Assembly: GCF_000699445.3 (NCBI RefSeq)
Contig: NC_067196.1
Coordinates: 5,804,616 to 5,868,615, forward strand
Direction of reading: 5' to 3'
Source: Schistosoma haematobium
Taxonomy: Eukaryota > Platyhelminthes > Trematoda > Strigeidida > Schistosomatidae
Length of the DNA: 64,000 bases
Below, piece by piece: positions 38,396 through 49,425 of this stretch. Position numbers and translations under genes: made by a program. Under the pieces are notes generated by a model that had not been told where the DNA came from, made no database searches, and worked only from the letters and a program-made list of their open reading frames with translations. Position 1 is the stretch's first letter. Each line of letters begins with the position of its first letter.

Positions 38396-38885
38396 ATTAA
38401 TTCCAATCCAATTCGCCTGTTACTCCTCGTGAAGGAGCACAAGCTGCCCTCCAGCATTCTACATCGAACTCTGTCCTGGGCAATCCTTCCCAGTTATTTC
38501 CAGCTGCTATTCATCCTTTTCATGCCTACTTCCAATTCCCGACGCAGTTTGTTCTTCGGTTTTCCGCTTTTTCGTTTCCCTTCAGCATTTCAAGTTAGAA
38601 CTTGCCTCATGATGCAGTTTGATGATTTCCAGAATGTATGTCCTATCCACTTCCAACATCTTTGCATAATTTCCTCCTTAGTTGAAAGTTGGTTTGTTCT
38701 CTCCCACAGTAGGCTGTTGCTGATGTTATCTGACCAATGGAATCCACTATGCTAAATAGACAAATGTTTATACATATTTGTACCTTATTGATAATAGTTG
38801 TAGTAGTTCTCCACATTTCAGCTCCGTACAGTAGAACTATCTTGACATTCGTATTGAACATTCTGACTTTGACGTTGGCTGACAG
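38396..38885 (-). pseudogene. RTE-like family 1, RT C-terminal fragment
   Basis: Minus strand encodes FNTNVKIVLLYGAEMWRTT, then LLWERTNQL, then WKWIGHTF and a degenerate AQDRVRCRMLEG ending at the family 3' terminus TAACAGGCG. Multiple frameshifts. 5'-truncated copy of the family at 24191 and 62106. Confidence 0.8.
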
Positions 38886-39164
38886 TTGTCATTAAAAATT
38901 TTGTGTATCAGTAATATCATGAATTATTTAATCATTTATTCAACTATTCATTAATTAATTACTATCTTCAGTAATCTATCTGTTCAGTCAGTGATGATAA
39001 TTTGTAAAGATTAATTCTGTCAATTCAGCTAATTTATTTCCGGAAATCACTTGCATAAAATGTAATGAAGTTGATCAGTCTTTACCTTCTCTATTTCTAT
39101 TCTTTTTTTTAAAATACTTTCAGTATTTATTAAATTGCAAATGCGGGAAATCATATATTACTTA

Positions 39165-39330
39165 TTTTCAATAGTTGAAATTATGAGCCAATTGAAGCTA
39201 GACCACTATGAAAAACCTGAAAGTATTGGACGGCTAGATTTTCCGTGGTGGTCTAGCTTCAATTGACTCATGACCTCAACTATTGAAATTACTATAATAT
39301 CTACAAGAACCCCTTCTGATACTTAGTTAT
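39165..39330. repeat. Fold-back made of SINE family 2 tails
   Basis: Two inverted copies of the SINE tail meet nearly head to head. The left arm contains CAATTGAAGCTAGACCAC (39191-39208); the right arm contains GTGGTGGTCTAGCTTCAATTG (39244-39264). The arms extend outward through ATGAGCCAATT / AATTGACTCAT. The right tail continues ATTACTATAATATCTAC as in other copies. Confidence 0.7.
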
Positions 39331-40159
39331 TTATTCATTTACCTGTTTTAATCCCTTCTTTTATTTTTATTATATTCCCTTTGGTTTCTTTTTTTATTGT
39401 TATTGTTAACAATGATTTTCATTATTCTTTCCTCTTGTTATTTTTAGGTGTTACCAATTATTTAAGTATTTTGATTCTGTATAAATTAGAGAATATAATT
39501 TTGTACGTTTTTTCTCTTCACATATACCTTTGATGATTGAGCATGACATTATACAAGTCTCTGTATATATATGTGGTGAAAAAAAAATAACCTCTAGTAG
39601 GGTTAGTTTACATTTGTTTTTTGACTTTGTTCCTATATTCTTTCAGTTTGTCATTCAATCATAAAGAGTTTCATTTCATCATAAAGACTAGCTATTCATG
39701 AGTTTGTAGGTATCATTACCAAGGTTTGATTTGATAATTTCGAATAAATTGAGCATTGAGTAGTTTGTTATAAATAAATAATACATTTGTAATATCCCAA
39801 TGAGTAGAAAAATTAGACTTTCTGACGTTTCGTGACTTATTGTAAGCCACTTCTTCAGAGAATAAATAACCAAATTAAAATTAATCCAAGTTTAAACTTA
39901 GATCGGGATATTACAAATATAATATTTATTTATTAGCTATTCGTGTTTAGAACAGAAAAGATTAGATAGAGAAATGTTGAAATTGAGGGATATTAAAGTA
40001 TTTGAAAATCCATTTATCATATTTAGAATAAATGTGCTGAATCCTTCAGAAAACCAACTATTTACTGATTATTGTGTTACATTTATCTTTAAAATTTGAT
40101 TTTCCGTTTGTTTGTTTTCTTGCGTCAAATCTGCCCTCAAAAGTTGGTTTTTTTCCGTT

Positions 40160-40677
40160 TGTTATAACTTGTGGGTTTGCACCCCTATGCATGTACACAA
40201 CGTAATGATACCGTCAATTAGAGAACAATAAATTGTTTTATCGACCGGATCAATGACGCATAAAACCCGTGGGAGCAGTCTAGAGTAACTATCGGTCCTG
40301 CTTCCTGTCTAGCCCAGCCAGTTAGGTTCAGACACAGCAATCTCAGCCTCTGCGATATGAATCGTTTATTTCAGGCATACTGGATTTATATGCCAACCAG
40401 ACAGACCACATCGTACCATAAAATCGAAAACAACATTTGTACAAGATTGAGCCAAACGTGGCTGTGAATGAGGGAGGTAGTAATTAATAGACAGGGCATA
40501 ATTCAAGAGTGGTAAATCGTATAATAATAGTTCATACGTCAAAATAAAGTTCATAATAAGCGAGACATGAATATGAAGTTTAGTTATCTAACAATTATAC
40601 GATAAAAATATACGTATAGTATTAGTCCAGAAATAGATTCCAACAGTTACCATTCATTATTCTCATCGGACATAACA
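40160..40677 (-). mobile_element. Repeat B copy (solo-LTR-like), 518 bp
   Basis: Minus-strand copy of the 22803-23292 repeat. Complement starts TGTTATGTCCGATGAG and ends CCACAAGTTATAACA. It is flanked by CCGTT (40155-40159) and CCTTT (40678-40682), a 5-bp duplication with one mismatch. Confidence 0.7.
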
Positions 40678-41029
40678 CCTTTTTATCCTATTGGTCTATG
40701 ACTTTTGGTATATCAACTTTCTAGCCCTATTTTCAAGTTCATGGTACATATATTTATTCGTCTCTGTTACTTGCTGAAATTAATTTTCTTTAGTCTTTTC
40801 CAAATTAATCATCATTACAAGATTTATCTATTGGAATAGTTGTAGCGTGGAAACAAAAGAAAGTCGTAATGTACATATATCGAAATTTGACCGACAGGTA
40901 CTACTGTTAGTCCATGGCGCATTAAAATGTTCTATAGTAGTTGAAACAAAAATTCGTTGATAATAAATAAGTGATCTAAAGAAAACTGTCAGAATTATTT
41001 CTAATCGAACCGTGATTTAGTAGTTAAAG

Positions 41030-41307
41030 TGTGGTGTGTACTACTTATATTGTCATAAGTAGTAGATGTTAGTCGTAAACAGAAGGTCTTGAAGCAGAGA
41101 GACAAGAGAATCTAACAGTAAAGAATAGAAACAGAATGCAATTTGTATGAAAATGCAAGAACAATGAAGTCTGAGTCATTTTGAGACAGTTAGTTGATAT
41201 TTCGCTAATTAAGCATTTACTTTATGATTGTAAGATTTATTTAACAAGTCTTGTAATTTTGTGTTAAATACATTCGATTGTCCCCACTAGTGTTCTTGTT
41301 CACTACA
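41030..41307 (+). mobile_element. Repeat A copy (solo-LTR-like), 278 bp, 4-bp TSD
   Basis: Begins TGTGGTGTGTACTACTTATA and ends TTGTTCACTACA. Perfect AAAG duplication at 41026-41029 and 41308-41311. The best-bounded copy of this family in the window. Confidence 0.8.
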
Positions 41308-43745
41308 AAAGTATTCGACTTTTTTGATAATCGGGTTTCAGGTTCCAATTTAGCATTAACAGCTTCACTTTAGGGATCCCGCTAGTTTCATTAGCTGTCA
41401 TTCAAGAAATGTATGGCACAAATTTGTCGGGGACGTTAGATCCCCAGAACTCACTTGGGAAAGGACCTAATTTTGCAATTTTATTTAGAAAATTTGAATT
41501 TCTTTGTTTTCACGCCAAAGGCGCTCTTGTCACCTTCATGTCATGTTTCCCACTGGGAAATATCTTAAATGCTATTGGTCCGTTGCGTCTTTTAGTATGC
41601 TATCTGGTAATTCTCCCCAAGGACGGTTTTGTACTGCATATATACGTTTTGAATTGTTTGTTGTTATCGCTCATTTCTGGCTGTTTCGCAGAATATACTT
41701 CCCATTCCAAGCTTGAACTTCTCCCTCTAGTTAGCTGGGCTGGGACTCATCAATAGCTTTGGTCACCGAGTCTTGTTCTCGTTCGCCGAATAAGTGAACT
41801 CGTGATAGCTTCAAACCTAGCGAATCTTCGAGTGCATAAACGCGTATTTTGCTAAGGTGTTATTTTAAAAGTAACAGCTAATAATGATCAAATTTTCCTT
41901 TACCGCATAGATGATTATAAACTATTATCAAGCTGTAGGTCATATCTTTTGTATAGAGCCTTACATTGTCGTATTTAGTTACACACAGTACATGTAAATC
42001 TCAAAGTACTGCACACACAAACACTCTCAACTTTCTTGATTCTTGGTAGTCAATGTTGTAGCCTACATAATTGACGAAATGTTTGGATGCTGGATATATA
42101 AACACAAGATTAATAACTGTATGGTACTAAGTAAATGGATTTCAACCAATTAAGTCATCGGTTTTTATGACGTTTTTGAGAACTAGACAGTTGAATGAAT
42201 TTTGATTAATTAACTTGTAAACTCTACAAGATAAAATATAACTCCTTAGTAACATTTAGTTATCTTAGGAACGAAGATAACTGCTAATCGGACAGATGAG
42301 AGAAAATTCAATACTTATTAATTCTTTCATGTAAGGAATCATATTGAAATTTCACATTGATTCTTCATTTTCAGTTTATTATCAATCTGATAGCTTTCAG
42401 TTCTCATAGAGATAATGCATAACCTTTGGATGAGTGGTTTAAGAGTCAAGTTACTTTTTTTCAATGTAGTTGATTTTTGATTGTCTGTAAATTCTTCTCA
42501 GAACTTCAGGAAGTTCATCTAGATGCTGGCCCACTATGTGATTACTGGATTATTCTTATTACTATTATCATAGGTGTTCTAACAAGATTCGTTTATGTTA
42601 AGGATTGTGTTCACCTCTTAAGTTTAGATTTAGTGAGTCACATTTCATCACTGACACAATCTATTAATTATAATCCTAATTAGTTTGTTTGTCACCAATG
42701 TATAAGATTAATAATCCAATTAATGTTTCAGTAGAACTCCTCCACACACACACACACATCAGAAAACAAACTACTGTTGTAGTACGTTAGAAACCCTCCC
42801 CTATTTCATTTACTCTTATATACGAACATTGTATACTGTCGTAGTAAATGATTATCTTCTTGATCACTTAGTCGTGTTTGTTTTTTAATCCGTGATTATT
42901 ACTATTGCATTTGTACATAATTATAATTAACTAAAGGAAACCAAATTTAATACCTTTACTTTTATTATACGATAAAGTTTTATTCTATTTACTTAATCCA
43001 TGTTAAAACGGACGTTATTACACTTAGCTTAACGTTGCGAACATAATTAACAGATTTCGATCATAACCTAGTATCGACTACTGTTTAGCGAACTAGTTAA
43101 TATATTGTTTGTAATGAAAATAAGATCAACTGGTAACTTCTTATGAGTCTTCTAATACAAAAGATAAATTATGCATAATTTTACTATTCTAAAAAGAAAA
43201 AAAAAAACAAACACTGGAATAGGTAAAAATTGACCAACGATTTAATTTTCTTCATCCGTCCACATTTGTCGTGGCATAAACTTAATGATAACCAGTTTTT
43301 AATCCTTGATGTAAATATCTCAATCTTTATTGGAGGGTAGTCGCATCTGAATAACCTGCTTTTTAACATCTTTGACTGTATTACCGGTGATGCAAGTCTG
43401 GATACCTTGGATAACGTTAGTTCTGTCATGATAATAGGTAGTTTTTTTATTTGTAAGTGTCGAAATTACGCGAAATTTAGATCTAATACGTATAAAATCT
43501 TTACACAGCATTTAATAATAAGATTCCTGACTATTAGTGTTAATTACAAGATAAATTGTAAGTCTTGTAGTTAGTGTATAAGAAATTTATAACATATAGT
43601 TACATACTTTAAGTTGCGTAATCGTTTGCATCAGTGTAAGTGTATTCGTTTCTTCGCAGTTCTCAGCTTCGTCAACTCCTATACTTTTTATGTTTGTTTA
43701 AAGCAAAAAAATTATATGAGATCTTAGATCGTTAGTTTAATAATT

Positions 43746-43829
43746 CCCAGGACAGAGTGGGTTGGAGAATGCTAGTCGGCGGTCTATGCTCAATTAAGAG
43801 TAACAGGCGTAAGTAAGTAAAGTAAAAAG
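43746..43829 (+). mobile_element. RTE-like family 1, 84-bp 3' end with 13-bp TSD
   Basis: CCCAGGACAGAGTGGGTTGG...GTAACAGGCGTAAGTAAGTAAAG encodes the last residues of the RT ORF ([21 protein letters not shown]), then the 3' terminus. Flanked by a perfect 13-bp duplication TAGTTTAATAATT (43733-43745; 43830-43842). A complete, severely 5'-truncated insertion. Confidence 0.85.
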
Positions 43830-44915
43830 TAGTTTAATAATTACATGAACTAATTTATTAGTTTTTGTTAAAAAAATTGACTGAAAATTCATGAAATGTT
43901 AATGGCTGTTTATGCAGGTAACAGAATACAAGAAATTGTACCGAGTATTTTCAGTATGAGCGGTTAAGACTGCATAGTTAAATTATGGTTAGAAAAATGT
44001 ATGATATCCTATATTGATAAAAAACATCGAATGTGTGCTGTTCGATATATTTTCCGATCATGGATTCACTATCTAAATGATTAGTAATGACAAAAATTCT
44101 AGAAAATCGTCTGTATTTACAATTCTAGAGAAATATTTAGTGTTGTTAGGTAAAGTCTAACTTCCGTTGACTTGTAGGGGGTTTCTATTTTTCATAATGT
44201 AAACTGAAACAGGGTAAGTGTAATGTTATAAGCTAAGAGTTTTTTGTAGATGAAAAAGATAAAAAAATCCTCTTACCATAAACTTTGTAAGATAATCCTT
44301 TCCATATTTATTGAACACATAACTTAATTATTTTATATAAAGCGATAGCCTAGTAGTTGTAACATTTAGAATTTTATTCCATTAGAGTTACATATTCATA
44401 CTGTATGTTATTAGGAACAATTAGATTGGTACAGTAGCAACTCTCAGTTGACGAAATGTAACTGAATGTTCATAGTTTATAAATCTGTACATAGATTACT
44501 GAATTGGTTTGATTAATATATTGAGATTTATGTTGTTAATATGTTCACTGTTTACACTGTCCTTCCACCTATTTAATTCATTTAGTATGAGTTATATTAT
44601 ACATGCTAGCTTAATTACATTATTAAGAGTAAACAACTCTGTATTGATTACTAACGAATTGTCTATTAGAACTGTGAGCTAATTTTTTTCTTCACTGGAT
44701 ATAATACATGTTCATACTCGATTGAAAGAAAATATACATTTATATACTATCTGTTTTATGTGTATGCTTCTTTCTAAATGGCAAAGTCAACAAACATAAC
44801 AAACAGATCCATTGCATATATGTATTTTTTTCTCGAACTGGAATTAGCTGGAAGGTTAGAGATTATCAATTAAAGAGCACTGGATAACAATTTGCATCAG
44901 TTTAAAACTATATAT

Positions 44916-45202
44916 GGTGAGACTATAATTTATGGACGACCTTCAAGAGACACCAAAGTGACCTTGAGAGTGTCTACCTACTTATTGGAGTTAAACGAGG
45001 GTTATAAAGTAGTTTGAAGAATAAGGATTATGATTCACAGTTGATGTTTAAGGTTAGGAATTAGATTTACGGTTTTTCATAACGAACTAACAGCTAAAAT
45101 TTCAAGACGCTATTCGGCCAAATGGGTTAATGAATTTCGTGTCAAAATCCAAGACCTGCTATTCTAAATTTGATTGGTTCGTCCATAAATTATAGTCTCG
45201 CC
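44916..45202. mobile_element. Merlin-like MITE, 287 bp, 8-bp TSD
   Basis: Perfectly legible inverted ends: GGTGAGACTATAATTTATGG on the left and CCATAAATTATAGTCTCGCC on the right. 8-bp duplication CTATATAT at 44908-44915 and 45203-45210 (low complexity, but supported by two more complex duplications in other copies). No coding capacity. Confidence 0.85.
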
Positions 45203-46376
45203 CTATATATATACGAGATCAAAGTTCCACCATCAGGTCATGTGGTGAAAAAGACATATTTAAACAACTGGAATCCAATAAGATTTCATCCATAAGTTTT
45301 ATTCAGTTCGTACTGTAAAGTGATCGTCATCTGATTTCATCGTCTAGATAAGTATCTCACGATCAACCTGGTTAGTTTCATAGTTCATGAATTATTAGGA
45401 GATCCATCTCAAAGTTGGTCATTAATAATGATTGGCTTGTAGTTTGTGAAAACTTTGTTCATTTAAAGATGGTTTAACATTGTCAAGTTAAAATCACAGT
45501 TTCGAACTTCATTTGATTATTGTTCCATAGACTGTTATCATATAATCACAGACATTATCAGCTTATTCTTATCTTAATATTCGATAAAAATCCTTTCCTA
45601 TTGGGATTGTTATCACCTTTTTTGCCACTTCAGTTCTGGTGTGGTCCTCAAGGTAATTGTATCAATTAAATTCATAAGAAACTAGTAGAAGGAGGTTAGA
45701 TGAAAACCCAATGAGGTTAAAACAAAACACTACATAAGTTTATGAAAGCATTAAATACTGGACTGAGCTATATTGATAATTGCAGAGGACGTGGTTTGGT
45801 TTTGTATGGTTTGTGGGCTGAAGTCCCCAAGGACACGGCTTAAAATCATTTGCATTCACCCTATCTCTCCCCCCCCCTATGTCTTCGGATTCTGTTATCT
45901 GTAACTTAACTTCAAATTATATTCTTCAATGTTTAATCTTTCTCACTATTATTAGTACTACTATTATTTAGACTTCTTTTCGATACATGTTATTGATTTC
46001 ATCTCGTATTGATCTGATGCTAAAACTTCAACTAGGAAATGCTCATTTCAGGATCTAGGTTAATTATAACTGATTCCATGTTTTTCAGACTTTAATCTGA
46101 TGGCTTTTTTTATAACCCTTTATGCATAGTATGTGTGTATACGTTTGTTTTAGTCCAATTGTTTTTTTTATCGTGATATCGTGTGCATAGTAGGATTTTT
46201 AACTACTAGTTTTATGTGTAAATGATTTTCTCTCCACCACCATGGATTGATATCGTTCATGGTATTATGATGAACTAGTGAACAGTAAATAGCTATTTCA
46301 CCTTAGTATGAGACGCTTCTATTTTGGAAAAATGCTTCCTTATCTTACCTATAGTCAAAGAATGAAGATCAACTCT

Positions 46377-46462
46377 GAACTGCAGGTATATCCAGCTGAC
46401 GAGTCCCAAATAGGACAAAACTCGCGTCTTGAATTTTATTGCTAGCCACCATCCACCTCTGG
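46377..46462 (+). ncRNA. Sm-alpha hammerhead ribozyme fragment (mutated), sense in Ena intron
   Basis: GGTATATCCAG then CTGACGAG (46396-46403), GTCCCAAATAGGAC (helix II and loop), AAAAC, then a GTC at 46426-46428 and the tail TTGCTAGCCACCATCC. All hammerhead parts are present, except that conserved G12 (46417) is A: GAAAC reads AAAAC. G12 is the proposed general base, so cleavage should be lost. It sits about 110 bp upstream of the exon 4 acceptor, with no tRNA head. Confidence 0.8.
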
Positions 46463-46568
46463 TTATAACAATCCACAGGCAGTTTTATTTTCTCTACTGT
46501 ATTGACTTTTAATTCTTTACCTTGCAGCCTTGAATATGCTAAAACAGTTTTTTTCTGATTTATTTCAG

Positions 46569-47017
46569 AAAACAACCGGAACCCAATGAATTGGCAAATT
46601 ATGAATATCAAGATCATGTTAATCAATCTAATCAAATAAATAAATTGATAACTGCTACTACTCTGACTAATAATAATAGTAGTGGTAGTAAAGATCCTGG
46701 TGCATTTGAAACACATCGTCGTCAACTATCTTCTACATCATCAATCAGTTTAGGTTATGCTACAGGTCCTGGAACAATTGCAACTCCCTCATCTGCCTCT
46801 TCATCATCTACTAGCTACGGTTATGGTTATGGATATGTCGGTTCAGGAAGTTTAGCGAGTTATGCAAGTACTAGTAGCAGTGGAAGTAGTGTTGGTAATG
46901 GTCCAATTAATGGTAATTATTTGAGCACAATGCATCGTCTTAGTAATCAAAATTTGAGGAATCCATCTTTAACTGGAGAGTCTATCAGTAGTAACTGGTC
47001 AGGTTTGAATTCTCAAG
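46569..47017 (+). CDS. ena: Ena/VASP exon 4: Ser/Gly/Tyr/Asn-rich linker
   Basis: Encodes KQPEPNELANYEYQDHVNQ, TNNNSSGSKDPGAF, STSSISLGYATGPGT, SASSSSTSYGYGYGYVGSG, STSSSGSSVGNGP and NPSLTGESISSNWSG. The first base completes the Pro codon begun in exon 3; the donor TCAAG/GTCAGT leaves phase 1. In vertebrate and fly Ena/VASP this position holds the proline-rich profilin and SH3-binding region. Here it is low-complexity Ser/Gly/Asn with a (Tyr-Gly) run and almost no prolines. Unspliced reading ends six bases later at Gln-Cys-stop. Splice phases match both neighbours, so inclusion is well supported. Confidence 0.85.
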
Positions 47018-47349
47018 GTCAGTGTTAAATAATAAAACCACTAAAATATTTGATTAATGATTTGAATATCTAATGTATTAAGTTTTAATCTATGTAAATT
47101 AATGAAAATATCATTTAAAATGAGTCGATTTTCATTACTATATAAATATTAACTTGGAAATCGTTTATTTAGTTTCTATGTTAGTTCAGCAAATAATCAA
47201 GTGAAGAAACTTGCTTATTATTATTCAGTATTCATGTTTCATAAGTACTCTGTGCATACGAAACTCTTTTAATCAATGTAGAAATAAAATAATGTAATAG
47301 GCTAAAGCATATAAACAGTGCTTTAAAAACAGAGTCGTTATCAGAAAGC

Positions 47350-47520
47350 TAATACTTACTTACTTACTTGCGCCTGTTACTCCCAATGGAGCATAGGCCG
47401 CCGACCAGCATTCTCCAACCCACTCTGTCCTGGGCCTTCTCTTCTAGTCCCATCCAATTCTTGTTCATTTTTCTCATGTCTGTCTCCATTTCCCGGCGTA
47501 ATGTGTTCTTTGGCTCAGAA
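47350..47520 (-). mobile_element. RTE-like family 1, 3'-end fragment
   Basis: Complement reads the RT C-terminus ([32 protein letters not shown]) and the 3' terminus with a (TAAG)n-type end, seen on the + strand as TACTTACTTACTTGCGCCTG. It abuts a family 2 fragment at 47514. Confidence 0.75.
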
Positions 47521-47790
47521 TCGATCAAAATGGCGTAGCTGTGTACACTTTCTGTCTTCCTCTAAACTATGAGATTAAAATTACTTTATATCTTTCTATC
47601 AACCAATTCTTTTTTCCTGTGCTATATCCTTATATACAATCTTTCTTTTATGTATTACAACCATTGAATTAACTACTTCTATGAATTCGGTGTTCATCTT
47701 GTTGTGCTAATGAGGTGTGGCAACTTGGACCGATGCATATATGTGCCTGGTCCTACGTTGTAGTTGAATGACTGACTGAATGCAGTAGCA
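47514..47790 (+). mobile_element. RTE-like family 2, 3' UTR fragment
   Basis: CTCAGAATCGATCAAAATGG through ATGAGGTGTGGCAACTTGG and GCCTGGTCCTACGTTGTAG aligns with 26580-26850 and ends in GACTGACTGA. The coding remnant is only the last about 20 codons. Confidence 0.75.
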
Positions 47791-48385
47791 CATAACAAGA
47801 AGAGATAAAGAAGTTCACATTTGAACACTTATTGATTTTTGTGTTGGTTGTTTGAATCTTCCATTTGATGTTTAGGACTTCAATTAATCAGTCTCTTACT
47901 GTCATACGTACATTATGTACGGATTGCCTCGATATTGCCTTTAGTCATAAACGTTATAAGCAGAGATGGTGGTGGTGGTGGCTAACAGTGGAATATCGAG
48001 GTAATTCTCACAGAATAGACATTTGCCATTAAGAGACTGATCAATTGGAAGATTCAAATAACGAATACAAAAATGAATTAAAACTTCCACAAACTTATGG
48101 AACATTGTCAATCAAGTGTTAGTCATTAAAAACATCTGAAAATTTATGTTTCACACTAATTATTCATTCATTATATTTCTCAATAATTGTAATAAGAATT
48201 TCCAAAACATTTAAAATACTAACTTAACAGTATAACACTATGTAGAATCTACAATGAAAATGGTACTTATTACTTAACATTGTCGTTTTCTTTTTATAAA
48301 TTTAACACATTTATCGTAATTTTTGTTTTCACTTGTACAAAATAAAGTTTCATGTTTTCTCTTTTTTTTCTTCTATTCTTGACAG

Positions 48386-48645
48386 TTTCTCGTGAAATTG
48401 TTAATCATTCAAGTGTTGCTGTTAGCACAAACAGTTCAAATTCATCGTCAGTGTTAACAACATCAGTACCGGGTAATAATAATAATAATGATCAGAATAA
48501 TGACGAAGAGTTAGCTAAACAGTCAGAATCATCTGGATTAGCTGCTATGCTACAAGAAGCTATTGCTGCACGTAAACGTAATAAAGAAAATCGATGTAAT
48601 GCTTCAGTAAGACCAAGTATTAATTCAACTTCTTGCAATAATCCG
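48386..48645 (+). CDS. ena: Ena/VASP exon 5: G-actin-binding-like motif
   Basis: Eighty-six codons: VSREIVNHSSVAVSTNSSN, VPGNNNNNDQNNDEELAK, then SSGLAAMLQEAIAARKRNK, ENRCNASVRPSINSTSCNNP. The GLAAML...AIAARKRNK block (48535 to about 48590) resembles the thymosin-like G-actin-binding (GAB) site of the EVH2 domain (GLAxAIAxAKLRK in VASP) and delivers monomeric actin to filament ends. An Asn run precedes it. The acceptor TTGACAG/TT completes the split Val codon from exon 4 (phase 1); the donor AATCCG/GTAACT is phase 0. An in-frame ATG at 48352 is intronic. Confidence 0.88.
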
Positions 48646-49079
48646 GTAACTATTATCAATTAAAATATATGATCAAATTGATTAATTTGATGTATTCCAT
48701 CATAATTTTTTATAGGTGTATACTTTTGCTACGGAAACCACAGAAGCTGATAAACAATTCATATTCCTATCGTATAGTAGTATGGTATAGGAAGGAACGA
48801 GATTAAATCAACTGCGACGAACTTTTGATCAGTTCTCAACCAATCAGAAATCATCTTTTATAAATGGATAGTTAGTGAAAAAGCAAACAGTAATGTCACA
48901 TCGTGTAGACAGATTTACATTTATATAAGTCTTCTACTGTTTGATCTGGCTGTATATTGAAAAGCAATGATAAGAAAAGTCTTCCTTATGGATATTGATT
49001 ATATGTTTTACCTAACCCCTAAAAAAGACCCTAGTAGTAGGGCTTTTATCACAAATTGATATCTGCTGAAATACAAAAG

Positions 49080-49425
49080 TTCTCTGTATTCAAATAGATG
49101 AATGTAATTACTTCAAATATCCATGAGGTATTATCTAAATTTCTTGTTTGTGAGTTATATTACCACTAGGTTAAGATTATGAATCAGGAATAAGCATTTA
49201 AGGATAAGATGTAAGGATAGTATTGATTTGCCTGTTATATAAAATGTACATAAATAGAACAAAACACTTGATACGTTTAACACAATGATTTTTACTTTAT
49301 GGTGGTTTTCGGTAATTTTTCATTATAATTTTGAACATTTTGAGTAGTATACAGAGATATTGTTGCTTATTGTTATGGGTATTATTTGAATTTTATTCAA
49401 AATATGAAAAGTCGCTTTCTCGATT
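49080..49425 (+). repeat. Repeat D copy (unclassified)
   Basis: Near match to 36782-37115 (TTCTCTGTATTCAAATAGATG ... GAAAAGTCGCTTTCTCGATT), with GTAAGGATAGTATTGATTTG extra at about 49210. It lies in intron 5 (48646-51964). Confidence 0.75.

Larger units (their letters stand above)
35957..46568 (+). other. Ena/VASP intron 3 (10.6 kb)
   Basis: Phase 2 (CTACC/GTAAGT) to acceptor TTATTTCAG/A. No supported gene in 37116-38395, 38896-39164, 39331-40154, 41312-43732, 43843-44907 or 45211-46376. A (CA)n microsatellite lies at 42742-42760. The 41409-41756 open frame has no recognised domain. Confidence 0.8.

Noticed and set aside
41409..41756. 115-codon + frame in intron 3
   Set aside because: Hydrophobic, no recognised domain, no splice support; may be an old transposon relic but nothing shows it.
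42742..42760. CRISPR-like or regulatory short repeat
   Set aside because: A simple (CA)n microsatellite; no spacers, and CRISPR is not expected in this genome.
46369..46725. 118-codon minus-strand frame
   Set aside because: Antisense to Ena exon 4 and the hammerhead fragment; no domain, explained by low-complexity coding on the + strand.
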